A stretch of 64,000 bases of DNA, taken from the NCBI GenBank assembly GCA_963573305.1, contig OY754339.1, positions 87,079,838-87,143,837 of the forward strand. Direction: 5' to 3'. Under the pieces are notes generated by a model. The model saw nothing but the letters and a program-made list of their open reading frames with translations, ran no database searches and was not told the DNA's origin. The position numbers and the translations under genes were made by a program. Origin of the DNA: Pyrrhosoma nymphula. Its lineage: Eukaryota > Arthropoda > Insecta > Odonata > Coenagrionidae. Below, in pieces: positions 1 to 11,759 of this stretch (positions are counted from its first letter, which is position 1; every line of letters starts with the position of its first letter).

Positions 1-954
1 CAGTTGTCAGTCACTATATCTAAAGAGACCTACCAACAATTTAGATCCAAAAACAAAGGGCTTTATGAAAAACATCAGATTTATCTTGTTTTAAAGGTTG
101 GGAGTTCGGCAGTTATCCTCTCGCCCTGCAACCAAAACACGGCATCAGACAGCCGCAGGACCCCCCATAGGACTCCTGACGTCACGTAAAGCGGGATTGC
201 CAAATTGCATGTCATGGCCTGTGTGATGTCGGCCATGGTGGTACCCCTACATGCAGAATGTGCTGGTGCTCTTTTAGCTCTTTAACAACTGAATGGTTCG
301 AAGGAAGAATTATAGGACATACATACTCAACACTTTCTTCCCCAGAGAGAAAGTGAGACCTCAACCGTATGATTCCTTCTTGGTCCACAAAGACTTGAAT
401 CTTCTTCAATGCATCGTCATTACTGAATCTCTCCAACTGCAGCAATCGGAAGACTTCCTAATAAAAAAACATGGGGAAAACTGCATTAACGGCAATTTAT
501 TACCCTCATATATAACGTGGTGAAAACTGGCATGCATCATGAGGGTAATAAATCACCTAAGGCTAAGCGTACTCCGTGTGCCGGACGTACTTCAGTTTGT
601 ACCTACGGTTATGAAAGCTGTAATTAGCACGTTTGAATAATTTGGCTAAGAATGATCTCTGTGGCTAAGTAAAACAAAGCTATTCAGCCTATTCTGGCTT
701 ACTAAAGTAGGTATCCACGGCAATGAAAGAAATATACCAATATAAATCAGTAAAGTTAAACACTGTGGCTAAGAAAAGACGTTTTGTCTCGGTTAAAACC
801 ATCCTTTCGAAGGAATGTTTGGATAGACTTATTGTATTCACCCAAACCTCTGCCTCGTCTCAAATTAAGAGAACCTTTGCCAAATATACGGTAAAGTATA
901 GCATTGAGTCACGCTTACACTCGATGGAAGTCTGGTTTCTCTTCAAGGGATCTC
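1..954. other. Unassigned intergenic DNA
   Basis: AT-rich sequence with only short open frames on both strands. I see no conserved protein motif, splice-flanked exon or repeat that I can name here. Confidence 0.5.
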
Positions 955-1514
955 TTAAGGTAGTTTGAGCGATAAATCTCTTCACCTAGAATTCAATGAA
1001 TTTGACGTAATTTGAAAGAAAAAACTCTCACCTTTCCAATGATATCAAAATATTAACCCTTTGCTGAAATAATTCTTGAGCAATTTTCCTGAAAATATCA
1101 GCTGTTTTGCATGGGATATATTACGGCTGTGCGCTCCCGAGGGAGAAAAAAAAATTGGAATTTCTAACACCTAGATTTCGTGCAAAATCTAATGGTGTGT
1201 AGTCAGTATCTTTTCTAAACTGTTTATAAAAATTAATATATTACTCACTGCAGTAAGTTTTACAGAGTCACATAAAAAACCTGCTGTATTGAAGGCTTTT
1301 TAGCCGTACGGCGTGAAAAAATGAGTCAAGTTAGAGACTTATGTGGTTATATTTAATTGATTACTGAGTATTTTTGAGATAAATATCTATATATTTTTGC
1401 ACCATTAACATTACAATATTTATTTCACGCTTCTTACTGACGCTGAAATTAAAATACAAAATTCGAATATGGTCTCCATTATGACTAGGGAAATATCTCG
1501 CTCACACTACTTCA
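955..1514 (+). mobile_element. Inverted-repeat MITE, family A, copy 1
   Basis: A roughly 560-bp non-coding element. Its left end reads TTAAGGTAGTTTGAGCGA and its right end is the inverted equivalent (TCTCGCTCACACTACTTCAA). Five further copies of the same sequence occur in this window at 15648, 33235, 36436, 40611 and 45286, in both orientations, with conserved internal blocks such as ACCTAGATTTC and GGTCTCCATTATGACTAGGG. It has no open frame, so it must be non-autonomous and mobilised in trans. The TTAA at several ends may be target duplication or part of the terminal repeat; the superfamily is not settled. Confidence 0.75.
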
Positions 1515-3010
1515 AACCTCTCGGGACGTTTTGTCCAACCAGATCGGCCTCTCCCGTCCCATTCCAACCGCCGCAGATTGATAAGGGCCCTTTGGATCCA
1601 TCCGCAGCATCCTCCCCATCGCAACTGAAGACTCTGGTAGACTTCCCTTTGAAGCTTTGCGCGCCCCTCAGATCTCTCTCCTGGATTCGGGCAAGCTCTC
1701 TTCCTTGACGCCTTCCGATTGAAAGTGGTGTCAGGGGTGGCTCAGGGGACCTAACATTCTCACCCTCACAACACCGATGCTGCTTTGTAGCTCGAATATT
1801 TCCCCACAGGTGGATTTGGTAAATTCTCCCCATAGGTAGATACATATGCATTGGGAAAAAATTGAATTTTGATCGGTATCGCGTTTTGAGCTCGGATTCC
1901 AATACGCATTTTGATTACGAGGAAGTAGCGATGTTTCAGAGGTAAAAATTGGTTGAAATTCAAGGGAGGAGCTGTTTGAAAATGGTAAATTCGAAGCGAA
2001 AAGGGATTCCCAAGTAAATCGGGAAAAAGCAGCGTTTTAAGCATTATCTGAGGGTTGTTGAGGTGGCTCTTGACGCCTGTTGACATGCGCCCGTATTGGC
2101 TTTCTATTTTCAGTACTTTGCTAATATGAATAGAAGCTTTGCGTAATTTTTTTATGTACTGTAAGTTTCGTTATGGAGAAAAATTATAAATTTAGTTTGG
2201 TGTACCCCCTCTCCACATTTCAGTTAATTTATTAATTATCAAATCAGCCTCGAATTTTAACTCTAAAACATGGATTTTTTCCCGATCCGTTTATTAAACT
2301 ATGATTTTTTCGGTTGCCATTATAATTCATCAAATTCATGCGAGCACCATTTTGTCATTCTAGACATTTGGAAGAATAATGTATTTACTTCTCGAGAGCA
2401 GTCATGACAACAACAGCTGTCTGGTGGCGACAGTTCGTCAATTAATGAAAGATCAAACTCTGCTTCATCGAAGTAATTTTGCGCCAATTAATCTTTAAAG
2501 ATTTATTAATTCATAAATGAATGGTACTAGTTTGTTAATAAGATTGATTTTCAACTTGCATACATTAATTCCTGATATAGAAGCTCTTTTATCCGATCAA
2601 AAATGTGGAGGAGAGGTTAGTGCCTCTTCGGAGATATGAAACGCAATTCCGAAGACAAGAGGGGCTATTCTGTATGGCCTTGGAATTTCCAAGACTTGAC
2701 AGTGACGACATTTTGACGTCACAGTCACGAAAAATTCAAATAGGGCCATTGGAAAGTGGCGATTTGTCCGGGGCTTTGACGTCAAAGTAACGCATTTTCC
2801 GTAGTTCAACCGCGTCGAGTCTTTACTGAATAAGTCCAGTCAAGAGCAGTGCATTCGAAAAGGGACCGTACTGTTTTTCTTTTGTCCCAACCCTCATTCC
2901 GATTAGATCAGTTGTTCTGCCATTTTAATCTGCATAGACCCTTTCATTCCCGTTCCTTTTTCCTATTCCTCCCTCAGAAACCTCGCGGCTACTTTTATAA
3001 AATTTCAACC
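1515..3010. other. Unassigned intergenic DNA
   Basis: The stretch 1515-1780 is richer in GC and open on both strands (minus-strand frame 1507-1902, plus-strand frame 1469-1708), but neither translation resembles a family I recognise and both run through a MITE end. The rest is AT-rich with no recognisable content. Confidence 0.4.
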
Positions 3011-3021
3011 ATTTATTCGAA

Positions 3022-3186
3022 TTAAATCAAACACAATCCACACTTTTCCACTGGGTTTCTAATTCTATAACAACATGCAGCTCACGAATTCATTTGTAGG
3101 TTTTGCGTCTGGCGATGACTGTGTGAGTCGTAACGCGTGGTAGAATTAAAAATCCGGTGGAAAAGTGTGAATTGTGTTTGATTTAA
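3022..3186. repeat. Snapback hairpin (Penelope-like terminal repeat type)
   Basis: Two arms of about 45 bp (3022-3066 and 3142-3186) are near-perfect reverse complements containing CACACTTTTCCAC. They enclose a 75-bp centre with GTGTGAGTCGTAACGCGTGG. The centre resembles the short terminal repeats of Penelope-like retroelements, which carry a GATGA...CGAAACGCGT-type core and often sit as inverted pairs. The arm pairing is directly visible; the element class is inferred. Confidence 0.55.
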
Positions 3187-3478
3187 TATGCCACTATATC
3201 AAGCCTGAATCTGATGAGTTTATTTAAATATTTTTGTGCCCATAATAAAATTCTGTTTAAATACAAACACGAGACAACGTAATATTATTTTTTTATCAAA
3301 CGAAGTTCAAGCAACAGAACTTTTTCATGAGACGATATGTTGACATATTGAGTGTTTTAATGACGGCCTCGGGAGGCCGTTACATCAGCACCTTGAGAGT
3401 ATAAGAATTGGCAAAGGGCCTAATAGCTTTGGCATTATGACCATTTTAAATCTACCTATATGCAATGGATTCCCTCCT

Positions 3479-3765
3479 CGATGCCAAAGATTATTGTGAT
3501 GACTATCTACCTCGAGCTGACATACACAGTTACAACACTGGAACAAAGTTTAGTCTGAATATGACACTGTATAGATTAACAATAACACACAAAACTTTAA
3601 ACATGGACCTCTGAAGTTTTGCAACATGTTGTCAAATTCTCTTCAAATGGCCAGATAATGTACATTTCGAAGGGCATTAGAGAAATGGTTGGTCGACAGA
3701 TCACTGCATAGAATTGAAGAATACTTCGAACTTGACTTCACAAGTATTTCATGGTAATCTGTTTG
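3479..3765 (+). pseudogene. LINE ORF2 C-terminal remnant
   Basis: Translation in two frames gives DIHSYNTGTKFSLN, then, after a frame change, EKWLVDRSLHRIEEYFELDF and a stop. The pattern 'H-Y-N-T-R...' followed by a short amphipathic 'W-L' tail is typical of the last 80 residues of CR1/Jockey-type reverse transcriptase ORFs. The body of the enzyme is missing and a stop and frameshift interrupt the rest, so this is a dead 5'-truncated copy. Confidence 0.5.
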
Positions 3766-3899
3766 TATTGCTCATATGTTTGAATTTGGTTGTGTTTGTA
3801 TGTTTTATACATATCACTTGGACGACAACCATCAATTATTTGTGCTAATGGTTTATAAATATTATTATTATTAAGTGTTAAATATACACGTATTAGGCC

Positions 3900-4425
3900 A
3901 GTTTACATAATTTTTGTCAATCTATTTTGCTTGGAAGGTCTCGGCTACGGTGAAACCAACGGAAAAAGAGAGATAGAGAGAGAGATGGTTCGTCTCGACT
4001 GAGCGAATTCAGTTTCTGAGGAGGGAGGGTGTCTGCCCGACACCGTCGTTAAGTCACTTGGTGTATTTGTCACAGATGACTCTCCGCCTACGCTCGACGC
4101 AGCCGTGGCGAATGTGGCCGACTTTAGCACTTCAGGTCGACGAGGCAGGGAGGTGGAGAAGAGGAGAATGAGAGTGAGTGATCCATTAGTCCATTTCGTC
4201 GCGACCCAACGACACCATGGCGATTTCATGCCCGACCTCTTGCGGTGGGAAAGCCCTGGATCGGCCAAGGGACGAGCCCCCCTCTACAGCTTCCCGTAGA
4301 AGACTTGGGAGAGAAGGGAGAGCTTCATTTCTGGATGCTCTGGGCGAGAACCGATGCTTTGTTCTGTCGTCCTTAGCACTGGAGAATCATCTGTGGGCTC
4401 AGGGTATATACAGGAGAGGCCGTAT
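3900..4425. other. Unassigned, moderately GC-rich DNA
   Basis: Open frames exist on both strands (plus 4105-4299 and 4217-4501, minus 3945-4268), but none shows a known motif. The plus frame runs into the LINE fragment that follows. Confidence 0.35.
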
Positions 4426-4429
4426 TACT

Positions 4430-4978
4430 TCGTGGGCCATTAAATTACAAAGACTCCAAAATTCCTGTTTACGATACGTCTTTAATATCCGCTATGATTA
4501 ACACGTAACTCCTTACTACATAAAGTTGAATTGGCTAAATTTGGAGTAGAGAAGAAAGATTCAAACGGCCTTACAATAATGTAATTATGAGTCAATACGA
4601 AATCTCCATCATGCCTATATGAAAATTTTATATGCAATGCCCAAACGACTAAGAGATCAACCTGTATAACTAAAACATTTTATATCCCCAAATGCCGCTC
4701 AACTAAATGCGAAAAATCATTCTACACCTTCTCTTGTAAATTGTGGAACTCCCTGCCAAATTACATCAAATTATTTAGGAACGTCTCACGGTTCAAAAGG
4801 AGGATGACTGTTAATTTATTTCCCTCAACGTCCTGAACACCTTATTTTTGACTCGTAAAAATTGAGCGATATTTTCCTATCATTTGTGTCTGTTATTTTC
4901 TTATTTGTAATTTGTTATTTTGAAATTATGTTCCAAGGGACTTTGTTCCCAGAACAATAAAAGCTTTTTCTATTCTAT
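4430..4978 (+). pseudogene. LINE ORF2 3' end with AATAAAAG tail
   Basis: The translation LQRLQNSCLRYVFNIRYD, then HVTPYYIKLNWL, then (downstream, past stops) CKLWNSLPNYIKLF is the conserved C-terminal pattern of Jockey/CR1-like reverse transcriptase ORFs (IQ-x-x-QN...RF, ...W-L-x-x-x-x-RR, ...LWNSLP). The 3' untranslated part ends in TTCCCAGAACAATAAAAG followed by CTATTCTATT. Several in-frame stops show it is inactive. The 5' boundary is approximate. Confidence 0.6.
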
Positions 4979-6300
4979 TTAATGCACTTAATGATTGCAG
5001 TGCGTATCCGCCATGTTCTTAGCCAGTCCTTTCGTCGCAATGCTTCAATCTCTAATGCCCAAATTATTTTAGCGAGTACATAAACTTTTGCATGACACTG
5101 GTCTTTTTTGTACGTTTTGATCAAATGAATACGTGTTTGATATTTTTCCCATTTTTTAAGATCTCGCAACCGTGAATATTCGGGAAATAAGCTGGATAAA
5201 TATGATACATTCGCTATTGCAAAGAATGGACGTCCACGTGAACAATAGTGTTTTAAAACCAATGTGCGCTCAGAGATTTTTGATGAACTGTATCTGTGGA
5301 AGTGGTTGAAAGAGAAAATTGTGTAAAATGCTCATTGAGACCTATCTGAAAGCAAGGATCTATGGGCAAGAAAAGGAGATGTTTGTGATTTAAAGAGAAT
5401 GATGGAAAATGTAATAACAAGCAATTTTTTTTAAAGACTACGCATCATTTTCTTGTCAATATCTTGTTCAGATAAGGGAAAATATGAAGGAAATATTACA
5501 TAACCACTTCATCAGTTCATACCAAACCACTTACGCAAAAGTATCACTTTTCTATTCGCTGAACTTGAGTTTGAGTCCATAGTTTATGGATTAGGCTAAA
5601 CAGCCGCAAAATGAGACGTGATGCTCACACATTGGACATTACTTCCGAGTTTCTTTTTCTCTTTAAAAAGCCATTTACACTCACTGTTCACCAATACTTA
5701 TCTAGCGAGTGGCCGGAATGGACCTTCCTTGCAATGGATGGCGCAAAAAATCATTAAATCCATTATCGCTTTTGGCCTCTCTGTACCTATGTACATATTA
5801 TTATTCCGTTGCTGTGGGGGGGGGGGGGTGGCTGTTGTCCCCCATCCACTGCTATTACCACTCCATTCCCTTCCATAATCCTCCTCCCCCATTTCCACCT
5901 CATTAAGGATGTTATAGTTCCCGGCATAACCTTTACACGAGGCGACGATAAATCTTTGAGGCCCTAGAGCTCGTCGCTTTTGTGGACGACCGCTGGTGCG
6001 AGTAACTCGGGGCGTGTCCAATGGATTGCGGCAATTTGTGGCCCCCGCCTTTACTCCCTCTCCCTACCACCCCCCCCCTCTCTCACTAAAAGCCTTCAAA
6101 ACCCCCACACCCTCCCTCCAATCCCCAATCTCCCACGCTCTGCCCCCCCCCCCCTGTATCTTCCCTCTCTGTCGTGAAGTGAACCTCCCCTTCGTCCGCC
6201 AACTGCGTCACGCACGGCTCACGCTACCACCAACCTTGCGTACGTACACTGAAAGTGTTCAGGAAGAGGTTTGGAGTCATTTAGGCAGTAATACTAATTT
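4979..6300. other. Intergenic DNA with G and C homopolymer tracts
   Basis: 4979-5600 is AT-rich with one unrecognised minus-strand frame (4975-5262). From about 5800 the sequence becomes strongly strand-biased: a run of about 14 G near 5817-5828, then pyrimidine-rich DNA with a long C run near 6140-6152. No gene is supported. Confidence 0.4.
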
Positions 6301-6323
6301 GTAGTTACAGTTGTATATTGTAT

Positions 6324-7177
6324 TACTATATATTGCTTAAGTACATCTACATCTACATACTACCCCGCAAGCCGCCTCAATAGGCGTGTGGCGGGGAGTG
6401 TTAGGACACCAGCCGTTTACATATAAAAAGGAAACGCTCTAATGAAATTACGCCTAGCATTTATTAAAGTCCCTTATTGTTCGGGGGAAAAACGAATTCC
6501 CATACCTATCCGTTCGGCAATATATCTTTCTTAATTTATCGTTTCTGTCGGACCTGGAAATATAGTGGGGTTCTAATAGGATGTTCTCCGTGTCGCTCTG
6601 AAAGATATCTATTCTCAATTGTTCAAGCAGTCTAAGCCTAGCGCGCAGCCTCCGAGTCTCTAGCGGCTCCCAGCCTAATTCGTTAATGTTAAATCTGTGT
6701 AACGCTGTCTGTACGCCCGTAGCAGTTTTTGACTAATCGCGCAGCTTTCCTTTGTATTTTATTAAGTTCCCGAATTAGGTTTTTCTGCACCGGATCCCAT
6801 ATGCTCGCTGCGTATTCAAGGTGTGGCCGTACGAGTGCGAAATAGCACCTCTCTTTTACTTTTTCATCCGAAAATCTTCCCACAATACGCTTGACGAATC
6901 CTAGCTTCTTCAGAGCTCTGCCACAAATATTTCTTATATGTGTTCCCCACGATAGGTCCGAAGTTATCGTAATTCCTAGATACTTCACTTCATCTGTCGC
7001 CTTTATGTTAACACCATCCACAGCATATACTTGGGAATAGTTGGACGACCTCCGCAAGAAATGTACCGCCGTGCATTTGCTCAGAAAGTAATTATGGTTC
7101 AAGTATTGTAATACATTGAAACCATTGCATAAGTATTTTATAAGTAACTGCTGTAATCCATACATTGCAAATTGCAT
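6324..7177 (-). mobile_element. 5'-truncated CR1-like LINE, flanked by 15-bp direct repeats
   Basis: The minus strand encodes the C-terminal part of a non-LTR reverse transcriptase: VKYLGITITSDLSW, then HIRNICGRALKKLGFVKR, then RPHLEYAASIWDP and IQRKAARLVKN. A frameshift near 6690 moves the rest (LGWEPLETRRLRARLRLLEQ) into another frame. The 3' untranslated part holds the family signature CTACCCCGCAAGCCGCCTC at 6360-6380. An identical 15-bp sequence, AGTTGTATATTGTAT, lies at 6309-6323 and 7178-7192, which fits a target-site duplication. A second copy of the 3' end is at 49165-49515. Confidence 0.75.
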
Positions 7178-7320
7178 AGTTGTATATTGTATAGTGTAAA
7201 AATGTGATTTTTTTTCAGTACCACCCTGAACTCATATGCTTGCTAAAATCTATTCAAGCGAAGTCACTGCTTCGTAATCATTCAAACTTTAAACCTAAAT
7301 ACAGTGTTGTAGATTAAATC

Positions 7321-8660
7321 GAATAGGCCGAACGACCAAGAAAAATCAACACCCCGACGACTTCGAAGCTTATCTCTTTCGACGTCAAAAATTTGTTCAC
7401 TTCAGTCCCAGTGAACGAAGCTTTAACTTGTTCCAAAGACATTTTTAGCGATTCAACTATCAACCCAGTGATAATTGAAGAGATATAGTCTTGTGGAAAC
7501 GTGTACGAAAAAAAGATTTTTTTATTTCATGGGACCTTTTACCAACGGGAAGATGGGTTAGCAATAGGGTCTCCACTTTCCCCACTGTTAGCCGAGATTT
7601 TGATGGATACTTTTGAACAAAAAAGTTTTAATTCCAAAAATAACCTTGTAAAAAACTTTTTATAGTGGCGATATCTTGTGTTGTTGGACGGGTAGCCATC
7701 GTCAGGCTTCATCCTTTTTAAATCTTTGAAATTCACCACACCAACGTAACGAATTTACCATGGGAATCGAGTCTGCAGGAAAGTTTAAATACCTAGATCT
7801 AGAAATTTAAATTTCTCGGAAAAAGCATGATTTTGCCATTTACCGAAAAAAAAATTTCACGATTCATATTATTTCTTCTGACCCTTGCCACCCAAAAGCC
7901 CATAAACTTGTTGCTTTTAATTCGGTGATACATAGAGTGCTTAATATTCCCCATACTAGATTAAATTTTCATAAATAGATTGAAAACAACCCGTTATCTA
8001 GATTTGGTGAAAGGGAACGACGTTTCAGTAGTAGAAAATATCTTAAATAGGAAATATAACTTCAAAGCCATTCAATCAATTACAATCCTACAGGCTAACA
8101 GAGAGGTCAAGCGGAAATGGGTTAGGCTGCATTCCTCGGTGCGAATTCTTATAAAGCTATGAACTGCACCCCTAGAGACAAATATAAAGTGGCATTTTTT
8201 ACCCTATCTACCCTCATAAATATTCTAGACAGAAATAAAGACCCTCATGACAAAATTTAGAAGTCAAGGGTTTAGGAAGTGAAATGTGACAACTGTGGTG
8301 CAGTGTATGCCGGTCAAACGGGGCGAAACTTAGACACTAGAATAAGTGAACATCGGAAGTGCTTCTTAAATAACAACCCAAAATCTAATTTATCAAAATA
8401 TTTAATGGAGCAATCCCACCGCTGTGATTTTAATTTCACAATCCAGGATTTGGAGTGCGAGGGGATGGGTTGGAGCGGTGGGAGATCATCCAACGAGAGA
8501 AGATGAAGGTCGTACTTTTAAATTATATTGACTTTGAATGCCCTTCATCTACTTTCCCAATATTTAATCGGAAATTACTTTTACATAGACCACACTTAAA
8601 ACATCTAACACAACCTGGGTTTCAACGATTTATCGTCATCATCAGGTGTTTTTTTCTGCA
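7321..8660 (+). pseudogene. Penelope-like retroelement, decayed RT plus GIY-YIG
   Basis: Penelope-like elements encode a reverse transcriptase joined to a GIY-YIG endonuclease. Here both parts are visible in order, in several frames. About 7377-7440 gives SFDVKNLFTSVPVNEALT; about 7530-7600 gives FYQREDGLAIGSPLSPLL, the PLE form of the RT palm motif; 7780-7960 gives FKYLDLEI and SSDPCHPKAHKLVAFNS; 8279-8460 gives KCDNCGAVYAGQTGRNLDTR with ISEH downstream, the GIY-YIG core. Stops and frameshifts separate these blocks, so it is inactive. The 3' flank contains ATCGTCATCATCAGGTG, similar to PLE terminal repeats. Confidence 0.8.
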
Positions 8661-8689
8661 CAACGTCTCTCTTTGTAAACATTTCCACA

Positions 8690-8870
8690 GTCAGAGAGGG
8701 GAAGGGAGGGAAGGGGGAGGTAGGAGAAGGTTGGGAGGTGTAAGGAAATCATAGCAAAATATTTTCAAAGGCACCGAGTATTGCTAATGAGTGGAGGTAA
8801 AGGGTGGGGAGCTGATGGAGGATTAGGGGAAGGAGAATGGGGAGGGAAGCAACTGCATTAAGGACAGACG
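8690..8870 (+). repeat. Purine-rich low-complexity tract
   Basis: Mostly GGGGAAGGGAGG-type sequence. It is roughly the reverse complement of the pyrimidine-rich tract at 9340-9520, so the two may be the untranslated tails of the two oppositely oriented Penelope-like copies on either side. Confidence 0.5.
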
Positions 8871-8919
8871 ATGAGGCAAGGAACAAATATTCGTTAATCA
8901 GAGTGACTCCAAGGTCAAA

Positions 8920-9264
8920 CTAATTCTTTAAAATTTCTAATTGTTCCCGGGAGTTAAGCTCCCGGCCGATACAAACACATACAATTTCTACCTCGAAGTC
9001 ACTCATATGGTCATGATCATTTAAATGTTTAGCAAAATTACTTTTATTTCCATTGTTATTAAAATAAGCTTTCAAGCGTACCTTTGTCCTTATCTTCAAA
9101 TTTCTGGGCGTCTGTCGCATGTAGACTCCATTGCAGTCACTACACTTGAGGGAGAAAATTCCTCTTTTGGTCAACCTATCAAATGAGTTAGAGTTAGCTG
9201 TGTTAAGTGTGGTCTTTGTAAAAGTAAATTTCCGATTGAATATTGTGAAAATATTGAGTACCAC
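8920..9264 (-). pseudogene. Penelope-like element fragment, GIY-YIG domain
   Basis: A 114-codon open frame contains RGIFSLKCSDCNGVYMRQTP, then RNLKIRTK, then FAKHLNDHDHMSDFEVEI and ending EQLEILKN. This is the cysteine-containing linker and the GIY-YIG endonuclease of a Penelope-like element, facing opposite to the copy at 7321-8660. The second residue pair of the GIY-YIG core is altered (VYMRQT instead of VYxGQT) and the RT part is absent, so it is a truncated remnant. Confidence 0.75.
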
Positions 9265-9339
9265 AAAGTAACAAAGGAGAGAGTTTTATTTATTTTCCCT
9301 TCACCTATCCTATCCCTTTCAATTTAATCAACAGAAACA

Positions 9340-9620
9340 CTAAACATTTACTCCTCCCCTCATTCCTCCGCTCACTCAGTACCAGCTGTTCACCCCCACC
9401 ACCCCTCCCTTAACCGACGACCTCCCCCTCGAGGGACTAATTCAAGTCCCTAATATACAATCCTACCCTTCCCCCAACCATATTCATCCAATCTACCCCC
9501 ACCCCTCTTTCCTCTCTGGTTTATGTATATAAAGGCTTATTATTTTAATTGCTCAGTTTTTACCAGAAGATGACATTTAGGTGTTTGAAATGCGTCGTAA
9601 ACAAATTAATACAGCAGGCA
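9340..9620. repeat. Pyrimidine-rich tract and PLE-like end
   Basis: 9340-9520 is C/T-rich with many CCCC runs. At 9560-9610 follows a block (AGAAGATGACATTTAGGTG, then GAAATGCGTCGTAAACAAAT) of the kind that ends Penelope-like elements: a 'gaagatg...' start and a '...cGaaacgcGT'-like core. Confidence 0.4.
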
Positions 9621-10140
9621 GTACAACGTATTAACAATAGTAATAATTTATTTAACGGCCACAGGTATCCCCCAATTACAAGCGTTGCAATAAAAAGAAA
9701 AACGCGGTAATTTCATTGAAATAATATGACGTCATTGAGGATTAAAAAAAATAATAATAATGATATAAGTGAATAAGATGAAGACATTAAACAATACTAA
9801 ACGAAGCAATTATTTTCATCCTTAGACTCGTCAATGAGTAAAAAGAAAAGGTCAGAATCAGGGTTTTGCGCGAGGAAGTCATTCGCCGTGCGCATTATAC
9901 GGGTGAGCTGTTCGAACCACGAAGCATCCACCCTACCGAAGTGAATTCGAAAGAGTATGTGTCGAAAGCGCTATTAAGGTACCTAATAGGTCTCTCTGGT
10001 CAACAATTTTTCATTTTTATGTCTGGTTCTACGCGTGGGGACGTTTATATTGACGAAGCCGAGGTCTTCCTCCTTAATTTAAGAGGAGTAAGATGAAAAA
10101 CCCTGCATAAATTGAGGTGTTGCATTTTATCAAAAATAGG
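9621..10140. other. Unassigned intergenic DNA
   Basis: One 76-codon frame (9866-10096, plus) has no family I recognise. Nothing else stands out. Confidence 0.4.
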
Positions 10141-10149
10141 ACCATTGTT

Positions 10150-10650
10150 TTTTAGTCAACCATTTCACAAAGTGCATCTGAATGTTTTAAATGCCAACTG
10201 AATACGTTACATGATGTGGGTTCCATATAACACAGCCATACTCCTGAACAAGTCGAACAGTGGAACAATATGTACGAACGACAGTATTGGAAGAAATTAG
10301 GGACAAAATTCCGCTTTACGAACCCCAGGAGCCTATAAGCTTGAGAGCAAATCGATCGAATGTGCATGTTAAAATTAACTTTATTGTCAATTTTGACGCC
10401 TAGATCGGTAATAGAAGTCACTCGTTCTAGAGTGTCTCTATCGATAATATTATCAACATGAACAATATTTTTATTTAGCGAGAAAGAAATTACCTTGAAT
10501 TTGGAGAGGTTAGGATAAATGTTCCATTTCGTTCACTAATTGAAAAAAGTTGCAAGTCATTATGTAAAATGGTACAGTTATTCAGCGATCTAACCCTGGC
10601 AGAAATCTTACAATCGTCTGCGTACAAGTGGCGGTACACGAGTATGTTTA
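10150..10650 (-). pseudogene. LINE reverse transcriptase fragment with YADD
   Basis: Read on the minus strand from 10646: YRHLYADDCKISARVRSL (the catalytic YADD box), then FKVISFSLNKN, then ITDLGVKIDNKVNF and HIRSICSQAYRLLGFVKR. This order (YADD, thumb, 'DLGV.ID..L.F..HI') is that of Jockey/CR1/I-group LINE ORF2. Frame changes after the YADD block and the missing N-terminal half show it is dead. Confidence 0.7.
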
Positions 10651-10789
10651 TGGTACCACCCTGGCACGCGAGGACATAGACCCTCGGTCTCGGATTTTAG
10701 ACCGGTGGAGCGTAGGAAGACACACGTCCGCTCCTTCGATAGCCCATGCTTTTCCATGTTTCCATTTCTTCAAACAAATGTCAAACATG

Positions 10790-11745
10790 GGCTAATCGGT
10801 ATGCGTCTTGAGCAATGCCTTCTGATCGGCTTTTTTAATTTCGAGCTTGAGGACGTCTGCCTTCAATGACAAGAAGGACGTGTAACCGTCGCTTCCGTCG
10901 GATGACGGGTCGAAGTCGAGACCGGTTTCGTTCGCTACCCTCTTTACCGCCTGGAAGATATACGCCCCTGCTCTCGCACTCTCGTGCTCTCTCACGAGAT
11001 TGAGCAGGGGGTCCCTGCCTTTCAACACTCGGCATGCTGTACCCAGGACTACTCTGCTGTGAAGACACTCGAGACTCAATAGTTCTCTACCACCTACATT
11101 GCGAGGGAGATACAATCTGGCGACGGAAGATTTCGGATGAAGATTCCTGGAGATGGTCATCATCTTCCTCGTTCCCCTATCGAGGTTCCTTTATTCGTCG
11201 ACCTTCTATTTGGTGTTGGCTCCATTTGACATACGAAGGGGTAAAGTAGTGTAGGAACCACGAACATGTTCGTGGCTAGAACCTTGTTCTTGCAGGACAG
11301 CTCAGAACTCCAGATTTTCATGAGAGTCTGTCTGTATCTACTTAGCGGCGAGCCTTTCCTTCACTGCTGCAACCTCCTGCATCCGGGGCTGGGGGGCGCT
11401 GAGATATTCATATACTGTCATCGTCCTCAGGGTGACGAATGACGCTCCCATCAACGAGTTGTGCAACCTCAATCCAAACTCCATCCCTATAGCCTCACTG
11501 TATTTAAGTACGGTGTCCAGGGCAGTGCGAATATCTTTCGCATTAGAAGCATAGAGCTTTAGGTCATCCATTTAAAATAAATGGGTGACCTTATGCTTCC
11601 TGTCACCTTGAACATCACATATATATCCATTTCCTCGTCGCAGCCTTAGGGACAAAGGTAGGAGGGAAATACAGAATAGGTAGTAAGGAGCTTAAGCTAT
11701 CGCCTTGGAAAACGCCACGTTGGTATGTTACTAACTCTGTCGGAA
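10790..11745 (-). pseudogene. R2-like LINE reverse transcriptase remnant
   Basis: On the minus strand: GVFQGDSLSSLLPILYFP near 11735-11680, then (other frame) MDDLKLYASNAKDI at 11571-11530, then after a gap ARLYLPRNVGGRELLSLE near 11115-11060. The 'QGD-LSPLLF', 'YMDDLKLYA' and 'R-LPR--GGRGL--IE' triad is characteristic of R2/NeSL-type non-LTR elements, which are distinct from the EN-bearing LINEs elsewhere in the window. Several frameshifts are present. Confidence 0.65.
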
Positions 11746-11759
11746 ATGACCACTGGCCT

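Noticed and set aside
4975..5262. 95-codon minus-strand frame
   Set aside because: Overlaps the tail of a LINE fragment; translation matches no family I know and there are no splice or promoter signals.
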